Positions 1 to 14,500 are shown, counted from the first letter of the stretch. The stretch is DNA of 64,000 bases from Hydractinia symbiolongicarpus (GCF_029227915.1 NC_079882.1:14470501-14534500), one strand, 5' to 3'. Notes: a model not told the origin generated them from the letters alone. Made by a program: numbers and translations.

Positions 1-159
1 CCCCAACTGAGGTACCCATGTTTTTAATTAACCCCGAAATAAGGAGATTTTAAATAAACAGTATTCCAAGCTACAGAAAAAAATTAATTTAAGAAACACT
101 GGTGACATTTTAACTATTCTAGATATAACAATGCTCATTTTCTAGCGTTAAAAGGATAC

Positions 160-2506
160 AGACATTTTATCACCAAACTTGTCATCTGGATTGGCTTGAG
201 TGTTGTGGTGTTTTAACTCGTTTCGGATTCTGTTTAAATTAGCATTTAAACTATTGACAGCTTTTAATGTCATGTCGTCAGAAACTAAAAATGAAGAAAA
301 TTAGAACTTATAGATATTTAAAAATTTTTTTACGAACTCGCCTATATTTACCTGCATAGGAATTTGAAAGTGCAGTGTCAACATCCTTAAAGGAGGAAAG
401 AGGTAATCGAGGTATTGAGAGTTTTTTGTTATTTTATTTTCAAATTTTTTGTTAAGGATAAAAAAAATTAACTACCTCTACAAGCTTCTGCAGCATGAGA
501 AAGTTCATTTTCGAAACCATCAATTCCTGAAAACTTTGTTTCTACCATCTCAGCTAAAAAATGCGTAAAGGTCATCTTTCCATCTACAGACTTCGTATTA
601 CCAACCTACAATGGGCGCATTTCCATTAAAGTTGGCGTTACTGAAGCCTGCTATATATTTGTATGTAATTGCTTAGGTTTATTCATGCAGATGTAAGGTT
701 TATTCGTTTAGGTCATCCTTAACTGACAATGATTTACACTGACTGGAACATTGATTACAACAGACAAATACTATCATTATATATGCTGAACTTCAGACAG
801 TGCTACTTTGTGCATGGTTCACATATTGCGTGGTGGAAAGCAGGAACAGTCACCAGAACTGCAAGTCACAAGCAAACCCAGCACGATGTTCGCACTTATT
901 GGTACACGTAAAGTTTATCAGGACTAATACGTGTCGTCATACTCAACTAAGAACTTCACTTTGATTGAGACTACATGAATGAGCTGTGTTAAACCCTACA
1001 TCTACATATACACATCATCTGGACAAGCTACCTGCTTGTGTTGTTATTACCTCATGTGCAGTGGAGGTTTTTTTAACTCTTTAAAGGACCCTTAAGAATA
1101 ACAGCACTTCATTTGATAACTCCTAACTAGGTCATTTATCAACAATAATAAAAATGTTATGAAGGTTTAATCCTGTGTAATATGCATAACATTTTAAAAG
1201 AAAATACTAAACTTGCAAAGTACACGTCGATACCAAAGTACACGTTAATACACGTTAACCTATAGATCTTACAGGGTTTACTCATACCTTGGAAAGCAGT
1301 GAGATGTCAAATCCAAAAGCTTGAGAATTTTTTGTACCAGCGTTCATGTAGTTACCAGTTAAAAGTAGTAACTAAAATATACATGCAAAAATTAAATGAA
1401 GCTTAAACAATCTTGATAAAGCGACTATGTTCTTGATCTTATTACCTCTAAAAATTTCGCCCACTTTGTACTCCGTCGTAGTTCTTTACATGCCTCTGTT
1501 GCGTTAGCGATATCCTATTAAACATCGTAAAAAGATGTTAGAAAAAAAACGGCAAATTGATTTTGGCACATGGTTTACGTCAGGTTATTCGCTTCCTTAA
1601 ACCAATGAATATACAATGAACTACATACAATAAAAATTGCACTTTCATATAACTTAGGCCCATTATAGAAAGTGTGTACTTGATTTACGAAGCTTTGTTA
1701 AAGTCATAAAATAAATTTACTTACAGGCTTTACACTTATTAATTCTTCTTCAAAATCTAATTTTGCCTTCATACAGTTTAAACGCTGCTCTAGTCGATGC
1801 ACACCACTCAGCTGTAGAAAGAGAATAAAATCGAGTAATGTTAATGAATAGGTTCCGTTACACTGTCTTTGAGCAAAAGATCACACCTGAAGAGCAAATT
1901 TTTCTGCTTCATTTAAGTCATCATATTCATTCTGAAAGTTTTTTAACTGGTTCATCTGGAAAATAAAAAAGGCAAGTGGTTGAGCACAGGTCATATTTAA
2001 CAAATAAATAAACAAAATAATTGACAAAGTAAGAGGAATAATGATGGAGCACCTGCTCTTGAGTTGGCAAAAATTTAAGAAGATTTTCTAAAGCATTTCC
2101 TGTAATAACTTCGTCGTCAACTTGATATATCTTCTTCTTGATCTGTTCATACGACAATTTGAAAGATCCTACTAATATAGCTAGAAAAGAAATGTCATGA
2201 AATTTAAATCTATAAAATATGTTCCAAGTAATAGGTTACATTGTAATGCATTCCAGTTGAGAGAGGAATACTACTATGTATATGTTACTTACACAAGTTT
2301 TGAGCACTTTTTCCATCTAAGACTTTGAGGTCCGTGCCTTTTTTTGGTTTTTCAGGCACACCAGTCACAGCAGCATTATCTCCCATTCTTTTAGCAGGTT
2401 TAGATGCAAATGTTTCTGAGATCAAATTCAAATAATCGTCTGTGCCAAGAGCTTCTTCTTTAACTTTTGTCCAAAATGTGTTCTCCTTTATCTTTGTAGG
2501 GTGAAT
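160..2506 (-). CDS. dia: formin exons 12-19: FH2 actin-assembly domain (C-terminal part missing)
   Basis: Eight compact exons at 2293-2506, 2053-2180, 1887-1955, 1725-1811, 1446-1514, 1288-1371, 476-605 and 160-284. They read through FWTKVKEE, LKVLDGKSAQNLSILVGSFK, NEYDDLNEAEKFALQ, LEQRLNCMKAKLDFEEEL, ATEACKELRRSTK, the core GNYMNAGTKNSQAFGFDIS, THFLAEMVE and VSDDMTLKAVNSLNANL. All are FH2 landmarks in the correct order. FH2 forms the dimeric ring that walks with the barbed end. The last visible donor (GTATCC after 160) is followed within four codons by a stop if unspliced. About 80-100 residues of FH2 plus the DAD must lie left of the window. Confidence 0.93.
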
Positions 2507-5500
2507 CTGTGACAAAATTATTTCTTAAAATTACCCTGATGTCTCAAGCTGAATTTTCACTCCTGAACAAAACAGAATGAGACAACATTGAAATTTGATT
2601 AGTCACACTTTTTCAGATCGGAAAAGCTGATTTACCTATCAGATATCATAAACAACAGTTTTCTGTTTTTGAGTGGAAATCCATGTCCAGACCGTGTTCA
2701 CACTTTGCAAGGTAAAGTCTTTCTAAATGGTATCGTTCACACCACCAAGAGTAAAATGGTGTTTTACTACTTATAGTTTCATCCCCCGCAAAATTCATAC
2801 AGCAACTTCACAGAAACCACTTCAGCAAAATATTGCAAAGTATAATTCATAGCTCTTATAAAGTATTTTCTACCTTTTTAACACTTCATATAACACATCT
2901 CTAGAGATGGGTTTCTATTGTTTTCATTATTTCATTTTATTGTATTTAATTTGCAAGCATAAATTCTTTCATAAGCAATATTGAAACAAGCCACAAATTA
3001 TTTCTTGAGAACGAATGTTATGTGTAGCTTGCGTGTGCGCAAAAATAATTGCTTATAATCTTGTGTGGAACTGCAAACAGGGTGGCCACTTTTTTCAAGT
3101 AGTAAATTCCATGTATTTTCCAGGTAATTTTAATCATATTTCCAGGTGCTTTTAGGTATGGGGGCATATAAGACGCATTGTTGGTATACATCTACAGTAA
3201 TACAACACTACAAGAATAAACATAAAAATATCCTTTCTGATGAAAAACAGCTTTCTATCCTAGGAAGATAATCGAATGCGAAGCAATAATTTTTTAGGTT
3301 CTCTACCAGAAGTTCTTTGTTACCACTAAAACCTCACTCAACACTACTTTGGCCATGAGGTAGAACAAATATAATCTGACATATTTTTCACAAAGCTGAA
3401 AATTTCTTGTTTCTGTGCAAGTGTACACCCAAAAACTCGTCAGCACGTTGCTTCTTAACTGTTAATAGGAACTCTTGTAATTGTAACTTTCCATCCTTAG
3501 CAACTTTCTCATTTATCCATTTTGAAGCAAACAAATGATCTGCCAAAGCTCTATATTGCTAGAGGTTTCTGCTGAAGTACTAGAGCTGAAGAAATTCCTT
3601 ATACCAGAATCTTTCGATTTTGGTTTTTCTTTGTGTTTCTTTCCTGTACTATGTAATTAATTCCAGTAAAATTATTATTTTAAAAAAAGATTAGTTTAAA
3701 CAAAATTCCAGTGCATTTTGCATGTAGGATGTTAGTATTTCTGAAAAAGATGTTATTAAATGCCATTATACCCTGTTTACGATTACATGAAGATTTTTGG
3801 GAGAGAGTAAGAAGTCAAATTATTGGATAAAGTTCGTACCTTTTTGTATCCTTTAATGGTGGCCAAATGGACTCTGGTCACATTAGTCAGCAAATTAATG
3901 CCTCTTGGCAAAAAGCAGAAGTTTACGGCGACGAAGCCTGCTCGTAACTTGACATACATCACCCTCAGGGTCGAAAGACGTGGCTTATTTGCTCTTGCAT
4001 TCCTGTTCATGAGAAAACTTGTGTTAAAGCAATTGACAGACGGAAATGATCCGCTGATGAAATTAAAGAAGTTGAACAAGTTTTTAATGCGGAAATCGAG
4101 AAAGGGTTTGTGTCTTTGAACCTAGCCGTGGAGAAAGAAAGGTATTTTAAGCTGTTTTGTGGCATTCCAACTCGTAAAATAATACGATAAAGTTCAAGCA
4201 TTATGCAAAAAAAAAAAAAAACTTTTGATCCCAATCAAACTTTGGGAGATATACCAAAAGAAACCTTCACAGAAAAAATAAAGAGATACGATGATGCTGC
4301 GGGTGATGATTTGCAAATGGTTGATGAGGTTCCTGAGGATAAAGATTATGACGATGATTTTATTCCGCCCTCTTGTAACGCTACTACGAACAACGAAAAG
4401 CTGTTTTAAAAAGACAATGAGATGGTATTAAAAGGGTGTTGCAAAAACGTAATTGCTGTTGGTCCAGTCAATCGCGTACAAATAAAAGAAACCCAGGAGA
4501 AAAGCGAAGATGGCTCGAAACTACTTGTTACTTTTAATATGGACTCCATTTTTAAATGTGTAAAGTATGAAGATTGTTGAGAAGCCTAATTTTGGTTTAA
4601 TATTTTATGTGTGTGATTGTAGCTGATGTTTTTTTGGCCACCGGATAAATGTTAATTAAGATATTGACTTTTAATAGCTAAGCACTTGAACATTTTCCAC
4701 CAATAATTTTTACGAATGTTTACCTATTTCATCCTGAATGTTCTTTGATTTCCAAAGCTTTTCAGCAATAACCACTGCAATTTATCAACCTTTTTTCCGA
4801 ATTTTGTTAACATTTCTCGAGTTGACTGTTAATAGTACCTGTAACCTCAGCCTCTTGTTTCTTAGAAAAGAAACCTGTATATTAGATGCAAAGATTAGGA
4901 CATGCACGTTCGTCTCTTGGTATTAGTTAGTCCGCATTATTTTACGTGTATTTTTTTATGTAAGAATAGATTCTGATTATCGTATTTCATTTATAAATCT
5001 TTTTTTGTACACAACTCACACTAAGTATTAAAAAAAACCAAGCTTTTAACCGCCCAGCATCTTTCAAGCGCTCCAGCAATTATATATAGCCCTTTTTTGT
5101 GATTAAACGAATTCAAATCATAAAAGATAACAAATAAGCTGAAGAAACGGTACAGCTGCCCACTATTTACTATCTTTCATCACCAAACTACCAAAAATTT
5201 GAAAATGTGGAAAACGTTTTTAGCCTCTATACACAAAAAATCTGATTCGCTCTTTTTGTAGCTGTATATCTATTAGAAATATGAATTAAAAATTACATCT
5301 AATAAAAGCAACACTATATTGTAGGCTGTACAAACGTTTTTATATACTCAAAATGAATGAACAGTTTTAGTCGCGTCTTGTATCAACAGCAATGAAAATG
5401 TATTAACAAATATCCCTTCTTATATTATTATACTGTATTCCCAACCTCACCCCCGGGCTCTTCTTCGCCTATGATATTCTGACGGAATGGCTCCATAATA

Positions 5501-8500
5501 AGCCATTCCATCCAGAATATCATGGCAAGCCCTGGGGACAAGGGTGACTGTATTTCCTCAATATCATGCGTGGAAACGCTTAGAAAAGCTGCTAATAATT
5601 CTTTCACTTGAAAAAAAGACGTTTTATGTAGTAGAAATTATCTTGTCACAAAAGTAACCATTTCCAAGTTAAGGCAGGTGGGACATTTCTTGCTCGTCTG
5701 GTATAATTTCTCTGGCATCCTATGATTTACAATAATTTCTGAGATTTCAAGTTTTGCATGCAACCATTATAATTGGTTAGCTAACACCAAGCAAAATAAA
5801 AAAATTAAAATAGACCAATTTCAGTCCTTAAATATTATTGGCAATGTCGTTTCACAGATTTTTCACTAAAATTCCCAAAAGTTATGTTTTGCAACAATTA
5901 ATTCTAAGGTAAATATTAAGAAAATTATGCAACTTTTTACCAACTATTATCCCAACAACAAAATAGCGTAGACATTAATACATCTTATAGTTGGTAAAAT
6001 GCCACTTTATAAGGAAGAGAATATTGGTTTTAATGTGAAAACAATAATTCCATGTAATAGTTTTATATTTTTAATTATATTAGTCCTAACATTGTGTGTA
6101 AGAAAAGTGAATTAAATTCCTTGTAAAAATATTGGTGTGGTCTGTGATCACACATTTCTCAAATGAGGCACTCTATTAACAACTGTAAAAATTGGACCAA
6201 GGCTTAAAATCATTCATTTTTGACCTGAAAACATTCTTATCAAAAGTTTAATTTTTGTTTAGGCTTAGAAGAAGTTATAACTATATTTGATTCTTTTTGT
6301 GGATTTTATAGCATATTGAGGTAAAAAAAGACGAAAATCGTTTTGTTTCAAAATACAACGTTGAACATGGGGTTAAAAATGTATACTGTAAAAATCATTT
6401 TGGGCAAAAAACCATAAACGGGTTATCGGAAGGGTAAAATTAACACCAAGTGGTTCCAAAAGTCCAAGAGAATGGAGACGTATGGACCAAAAAAACTTCT
6501 AGAAATTTGGAACCACGGATTCTGGCCCTTTTAAAGCCTGGACTGTCAACTTTTGTCTCAGGATTGTAAAATTTTTGACAATAATAAAAAATTATCTCTG
6601 TTCCGCAGCATTTAGACAATCTCAATCAATAAAATGATTGGTCTTGTGACGGTAGTGCAATTATAGATACTTATTTTGCTCATGTCGAATTTGGGTTGCG
6701 TAAGTGCTACAAAGCGCATTTTCAGAGAAAGAAAGAAATCTATCCAGAAAGTGTGAATACGGTCGGTCTTAAAAACAAGATTTAGCAAAATCTAGTTTTT
6801 ATGTTACAAAAAATGCATCATTAATAAAAGTGCATTCAAGTAGGCAGGTGAGAATATTATTTGACTCCATGCAACTTACAGTGCTCCAATTTAATCTTTT
6901 TGTTTGTTTAGTTTGGGTATATTTCTTTTTTGCAGATAAACCAGGTGGCAACTTTGGACCCATAAATGCCATTCCAGGTGGAGGTGGAGGGCCTCCGGGT
7001 GGAGGTGGAGCACCAGGTGGAGGTGGAGCACCAGGCGGAGGAGGAGCACCAGGCGGAGGAGGAGCACCAGGCGGAGGAGGAGCACCAGGCAGTGGCGGAG
7101 GTGGAGGTGGGACACTAAAGCCAGGAGGTGGAGGTGGAGGTGGGGGTGCCCCACCAGGTGGTAGGGATCCAGGACAGGGGGGTGGAGGAGGGGGCGGTGG
7201 TCCTGGAACAGCTGCAGCTATAATAACAAGAAAAATCATTTCCAGTATAAAATTACTACCAGGTAAACAATTTCGGTTTTCAAAAAGTATAAAACCTGGA
7301 GTAGCTCCACCAGCTTTTAACTGTGCAATGATATCTTCGAGACCTTTCACTTTTGATAGGTGTTCAGTTTCCGCCAGTGAAAACTTTGCTTCAATTTCTG
7401 ATCGTTTTGTTGTCTCTTCTTTTAACTATTAAATAAATTCAGTAGGTTATGCTTGTGTTTGATTCTAGTGGCGCTTAGGTTGAAATTTACCTGAAAAATA
7501 GTTGATACCTTATCTTCAACAGCTTTTACTTTTTTTGCAAATTCTTCAACTTTTGCACTTTCCACTTGGTTTTCTTAAGTTAAAAAACAGTTTATTTTGC
7601 TACTTCAACGAAAAAGTACAAAGCAAAATTAATAATCCAAATGCACCTGTTACATACCAATTAAGTTTTCCACATCAATTTGCAATTTTCTAGCTCCAAA
7701 ATCTGGATCCACACCACTTTTTTGCAAGACAATCTGTGACACACATTCCTCAATTAACTTAAAATATTGTGGCCGTGCAAATACATCATCGCGTATTAAC
7801 AGCAAGTGTTGTAATATAGATAAAAAACAAGGTTCTGCAGTGGTGTCTTGTATGACATTTTTTAAAACTGTAAAAATTTCTAGTAGATCATCCATGTGAA
7901 CCGTGATATCATTAAAGCGGTGTTGAAACTCAACAGCATCATCATCCTTATGTTCATCAAAAATATCTAACTGTACATTTAAATCTTCTTGGTCCATCTC
8001 ACGCAGACCAGGAAGAGCCTCCGCAAAACCTTCTCGAATAATTTCATTCCGCAAATGGAGACGAAAATCTAAATCATCTGGGGTAGCAACTAGAGCATTT
8101 ATCATCTGAAGACAAGCTACCTAAAAGGAGAAAATCAATTAATTCATAGGGCATTTGAGAATCAAATATTTACTTCAAAGGTACATTTCAACATCAAAAC
8201 AGAACCGAACAAGCATTAATTATTACACTTAAACATTTCTTTTTATGGCTTAATAAAAAGTTTGCCATGGGAACAGTCCTTTAAAGTAATAAAAACATGC
8301 TGTAGGTTGCCAAAATATACATAAAGTAGACCTTAGCTTAAAAACACAAGAGTTAAAAACAAAAAACTCACTTTTAAGGTTGCAGGATAATTGTCACCTT
8401 TCAATGCCGTAATAACAGCATAAAATCGTGTTTTATTCTCAGCTTCACCTTTCATAGTCATTGCTTCTAAAGCTTTATCATGACTGAAATGAAAAAAATA

Positions 8501-11500
8501 TAAGAAGTTAAAAAATGTACTTTCTTGCAGGTAATTAACAAATCACTTTATTAATAACTCACAAAATTAAGGGAAACAAAACTAATGTGGTTGTCATAAA
8601 AATACACCTTTGTAGCAGAAAGTGGCTATCCTATTATATTTCGTTTTTTTCTGACATTTCCATGACTGAAATAAAAATTTACCTGATTTCCCCATGTTAA
8701 TTAAAACGTTTAGAGCACGACTAACTTTTTACCGTTTTCTAGGTTTTCCAGGTCGCTTGACATCCATATACACTAGTTATAATTAGACAAAACTCTATAT
8801 TCAAAGTTTTGATATTTTTATAGTGTTTTTTACTGTAAGAAAGTCATGTTCTGTTGGAGTTGTAATAATAGTAAAAACATAAAAATGAAAGTTTGTTTAT
8901 ATTTTTGTGTTTTTCAACACACAACTACTTACTCAACCAAACACACAGCAGCCATTATTTTAACAACATCCTGCATCATGCCTGGATTGTCTGCTCGTAT
9001 ACTTTGTGCTAACAAAGTTAGACCTTGAATATTTTTTAGCATAAGTGTTAGACCAAACTAAAAGAAGTATTAACAGATTTAAGCCCTCTTTTATCTGTTT
9101 TCTTTCTGCAAAATACATATGAAAAAATACAGAAAAAATTAAAAAAAGAATATACAACAACAAAAGACGTATTTTGATTTTAAATTTTGATTTAAATGAC
9201 GAGGCTTCTCGTGTATACACATTAAAACAAAAAATCTACTTAATATAAAAGTTTTTACACAAAATGTACAATAATTAAAAAGTTAAAAATTTTAAATTCA
9301 AAAGGCCTCAAGTTAGACCGTTTTTAAACATTATTAATATTTGGGTGTTAGTTGCTCATTTAGTATGGGTAAAGTTTTATACAAAATGCTTCCATAATTC
9401 TCCCTTAAAAATTGTTTATAAGGGCCACACTAACCCCCCTCCACATCAAAGGTGTATCCCACTTCTTAAGAACACCCATACACTATATTCGACACTAGAC
9501 AGACAACAACATCTGCCTTACGTATAGTAGAAAATGGCTGTGAGTTTTGGACCCAGTGAATTGCACAATGATCATGATTTGAAACCAGTGCGCTATAATA
9601 TTGCCCATGACCTCTGAGAGCGTACAGAAACGAAAATGTATCTCAAAGAATCATCCTACTATTTGTGTCTCCAGTTATGAGTGTAGCTACAGAAAGTACT
9701 GATACAATAATAACCGATTACCCTGGGCTGCATCGCAAAATATCGCCGAAGGTCCATGTTCCGACCGGGCTTGCGAGGTCGGTGCAATGACTGAGGGCGA
9801 TATTTTCCGTACAGAATGGGGTAATCGGTTATTATTGTATTTGTTAACTGTCTATGTTAGATAAAAATACAAAATAAGAGTTTAGATTTAGTATTACTGT
9901 TATAATAAGGTTAATTCACTAGCAGTACTTTCAGTTAACACTCGAGGTCAAAATTCGAAACAGTCATGTTTAAAAACAAACATTTTATGCAGAATTCGAA
10001 CTTTAGTATAGAATAAATATTTGCAAACAAAACATTACTATGTTTGACACTGACAGAACAATGTGTAAAGTTGAACGTGAAATTAAAACTTAGTTATAGC
10101 GAATATTGAAGTATTTTTTTTAACTAGCTAGCTAGCTGACCTAACATGGGCTTCATGAGTTTTATTTGACTAAATAACCAAAAATCTGAAGGAACGAGTC
10201 TGAAAATGAGAGGAGACGTATTTGTTTTAATTTTATCTTATTGTGTTTAGTATTTTTGATGAAACTGGATATCAGATCATTGTTTTTTACGGAAATGTAG
10301 CTAGTAGTTCACTAGTCATGTTGAAGGAGCATCCAGACAGAATGTTGCTGAAATCTGAACGCTAAGACAATTAGAATGCCTAAAAAACCGTATTACCCGC
10401 TTGAAAAATCCAGAAAATATCGCCCTCAGTCATTGCACCAACCTTGCAAGCTCGGTAGTAACTCATACCTCGGGCGATATTTTGTGGTACAGCCCGGGGT
10501 AATTGGTTATTATTGTATTAGTATAATTAGGGCAAATGCTTAAATAAAAAACAATAGTAGTTGTTTTTAACGTTTGCATGAAAACAGAAGATTGGCCACA
10601 AAGGAAAACAGTTAACTAAGCTACCTGATAAGTTTCCTAAATTTACCTTCACCTATTGTGATCATTTAGCATACCTCTGTATAATAAACATTTGCACCAA
10701 ACTCATACAGAGCCTTTTAAACAAAAGTTTTGGTTTGATACAGTAGTATTTTGCATTTCATTATCCTCTGTTTCTTTCATTCACGTACTTTCACTGGTCA
10801 AAATTTTTTATGTGATTGCTTTCATTTTTACTGGTTGATTCAAACAGAAGTTCTTTAATTTATGAAAAAAAAGGCTTTCAGCCTGTTTTTAATTATTATA
10901 CAGAATGTTTTCTTAGTGTATGCAATGTGAAAAGCATTTTTTTAGTGTGTAACAGGCCAGCCTTTAATAGTATGTTCCAGTACATATAGTACATTAATTA
11001 TTTTAATTTTTCAGTTATTCTAATTAACAATTACTTGCTTGAAAAGCTTTTTGCTACTTGGAATAAAATAAACAAGGCGCTAAAACCACCAAAAAATGCA
11101 AAAACCGAAAAAATAAAACCAATAGTGGCCGAAAGAAAATTCAAGAAAATAATACCTCCCTGGGGTGTAAATATGTCTTAGAAGCATTTGGCATAAACTT
11201 TATTTATGACATTTAAACAACATAAATGTTTGTAAGGTCAAAAACTCTTGAATTTTGGACTAATTCACGCAAATCAGTCAAATTAAGGTCAAAACTGCCA
11301 TTTGAGAGCTGTAGAAGTCAGCATCGTTGGTACATATAAAACTGTGTTCAAATTCGAAATTATGTATTTCACAGAGCAAAAACAGATATAAAAATAGATA
11401 TAATTCAAAAATAGTCTTGTTTGCATTTTTATAGAAAATACTTCGAAATAACAAAGAAGAAGTTTTTTTAGATAATGTTAGACAAACAACATTGTGAAGT

Positions 11501-14500
11501 GTTCCTTTCATTTAATTCAACTGGGACATTAACTGCAAAACTCATAAATACTGCAAAAGATTACAAAATACTTTTTGAAAACAAGCATACGTTTACTTAC
11601 TTTATTGTTCATAAATGCTTTTAATGATTTGACACACTCATGTTGTATTTTTTGGTCGTACGATGAAGAACTAAAATCAAGCGCATCAACAAGGTAAAAG
11701 AATGTACTGTAAAAATAATATATTTCTGTTCCATTAAAAAGACATTTGCATACCTGCAAATATAACTTCGAAGATGATTTAGTATGCATTCTAATCCTTC
11801 TGAACCGAATTCACGAATCCAACTAATTATAAAAAAAAGTCAGTTCTACAGTAGTGGCTAAATGAATGCAATATACATGTATGTTATATGCACAAATTAC
11901 ATACCTAATTGGTCGACCAGTAAGGTTAACACGCAAAGACTGCAGTAATTGGAGCAATTCCCCATGATCAAAATCATTTTTTGTCAGTTGAGATTTATAA
12001 TCGCCTGGTGATTCAGGTCCAGATGATACCTAATAATAATAGCCAATAATCATTTTTATTCTGTCTTGATAATATAAGGTGACTTTTAGAAAATTGAATT
12101 GAACAAAAAATCCACCTTAGTATTCTGTCTTCTCATAAACTGTGACAACATATCAACTTTTATAGCCATCTCTCTTGTGCGGATAGGCTTTCGAAGATTT
12201 TCTGTCAAATTCATTTCATCCTTAAAAAAAATTCAGTGTTAAAAAATGTATACAATATAATAGTACCATGTTGCCATGGTGACTATTCGTTAAATGGTTG
12301 GTTAGGGAAATTTTTTTAATTATTGGAATTTGAAATGCTGATTATATTATATAGGATCATGTGCTTTTGACAAAAGGATTAGGAAATTACTATTAAGATT
12401 TCGGATTACATCCAAAATCTTATTAAAACAGGCAGCCTTTTACTTCTTCTTCTTTGAACAATTTATAAAATGATTTTCTTAACGCCACGTCAATTAAACA
12501 TGTTTCAGACGAACAGCCACTCACACTCTATACTGAATTGATGATATGCTGACTTACGCTTTGTTGGATTATATTGTTTTATTTAATTTACCGCTGGCTA
12601 GCTCTTTAATGTCTTATAACAGTGGTAAAAATGGCCACACTGTGCAACAAAGCTAAATACATGAAATGCAACTTGCCAAACAGTTGCATCTAGCTAGCTC
12701 CCTAGACATTTATATTTTTTAACCCACTCATCCAGCCTTCAAATTTAAGCTGGCTAGTGGACGGATTTTTGTGTTCACATTTAAATGCTAGAACGTTAAG
12801 GCTCACTATTATTGAATGTAGCTAGATTGACACCTAATTCATATAATAATTTTTATCTATAACGATATCCTAGTGTCAAAGAATAGACAAAACAGTAAGA
12901 GAATAGTTGTTAAATTTAAAAGTCTAGTTTCCATATATAGAAAATTAGTGAGGAGAAACCTATATTCATTTAATAACTTGATTAACAGCATTTAAAATAA
13001 CGGCTGGTCAACAGTCACTGATTGCCGAAATTTGACATTTCTTTGTGGCTTAACAATTGCTGTATTTCGTCCTAAATTAAGGAAAGCACGCTGTACAAGG
13101 ATGACGTAGGTATGTAGCTTCTTTGGTACAATCATACTAAATCACTGATTTTAAGTCGATGTTTTCCAAACTGTGGTTTTTGGACATTTTGTGTAAGATT
13201 TTGGCGGAAAGGCAATACGCAGGTAAAAAAATTTGCAAACTATTCTTATTAGACTATTCAGGTAAAAATGTAAGAATCATGGCGAAGTATTTTCTTGGTA
13301 GAAACATTGTCAATGTAATTCAACAATTTGAAAGAAGGCTCAACAATGTATATATTTTTGACAATATATTTAGGAGGTATATTCCATCTTTAGGTCAATA
13401 TCTAAAAACAAAAAAAACAAAAACAGTTAAACTGTTTGCTAAAGATATACACAGCTAAAATACCTCTGAAATATATTGTCAAAAATATATACATTGTTGA
13501 GCCTTCTTTCAAAAAAAAACATGGCAAAGTAATTGAATTTTATTTTGTCATTAATAGTTATTTTTTTACATTTTGAATGAAGGTTTCTTGAAGTTGACAA
13601 AGGTTTCTTGAAGTTGACAAGCTTATCATAGATCATTTTGAATTCTAAAGTCTAAATTTTTCAGACAAATATTTAATGTATTTCAAACCTTGTTTTTTGA
13701 CATTTTGTGCAACATTTTATGGGTAAAGACAATATATATACAACATGACGAATGAACTGATTTTTGTTTATTGGGGTTAACATTTGATTTTGTTGCTTAT
13801 ATTAATACGGAGGATTATCATAAGAAACATTAGTGGATTATATTCTTTACAATTTTCTTGATAAAGTCCATAAAACATTACCTACAAATTTGTTTCTTAA
13901 TTTACCAAACTTGATGTTAAAAAAATATTGATGTCAAAGGAAAGTATATTAAAATACTGAAGCCATTACAATGCACTGAAAACTTTGAGGCCAAATAACT
14001 TGAAACAAGGTGGTGACATCAGTCATTTTTCACCATTGGGACACAATTGGACAAGTCTCCCAAACCTGGCTCCAAATACGTTCAGAAGCCAGGTTTTTTT
14101 CAAAACCCTTTAAACCCCAATATCTCTGCAACAATTTGTCAAAGATACGTGATCCTAAACATTTTCTTGATCAGCGTTTCAAGATCTATAAGATGAAGGC
14201 AACAGGTATACAAATTTTTGTGTTTTTATGAATCTTTGCTGAGGTCAGCAAAAAAATTTAAACCCTTATATCTCCTTAGGCGTTCGTGGAAAACATATGA
14301 TCCCATACATTATTTTGATCAGCGTTCTAACCTCTAAACATCACACCCTAACGGATAAACTAATTTTGCTAATTTTTTTTGTATATGCAATGCTGACGTC
14401 AGCAAAGCACCTTAAACAATCTATTTTCCATTGTCTTTCTGCCTAAGTGGATTTCTCCATGGGCCTTATCAACTACTATATTACTAAAATAATGATCTTT

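Larger units (their letters stand above)
2507..6879. other. 4.4-kb formin intron splitting FH1 from FH2
   Basis: The intron between the FH1 exon (donor GTAAGT at 6879) and the next FH2 exon (acceptor CACAG before 2506). It contains a possible hAT-like remnant (about 3079-4643) with two broken coding stretches, and a GC-rich palindrome at 5439-5549. The rest (2517-3070, 4650-5430, 5550-6870) is AT-rich with nothing I can name. The open frame at 6440-6625 (minus) has no recognisable similarity. Confidence 0.7.

Noticed and set aside
3783-4119. Two overlapping 98-codon frames on opposite strands
   Set aside because: Neither shows a family motif, and the more protein-like signal lies in a third frame broken by stops, recorded as a pseudogene.
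6830-7432. 200-codon glycine-rich open frame on the plus strand
   Set aside because: It is the antisense of the formin FH1 exon: GGAGGTGG on plus is the inverse of proline codons on minus, and the minus strand has splice signals and family matches on both sides.
13159-13636. 99- and 65-codon frames on opposite strands sharing the peptide RRLNNVYIFDNIF
   Set aside because: The shared peptide arises because the frames cross the two arms of the hairpin; not evidence of coding.
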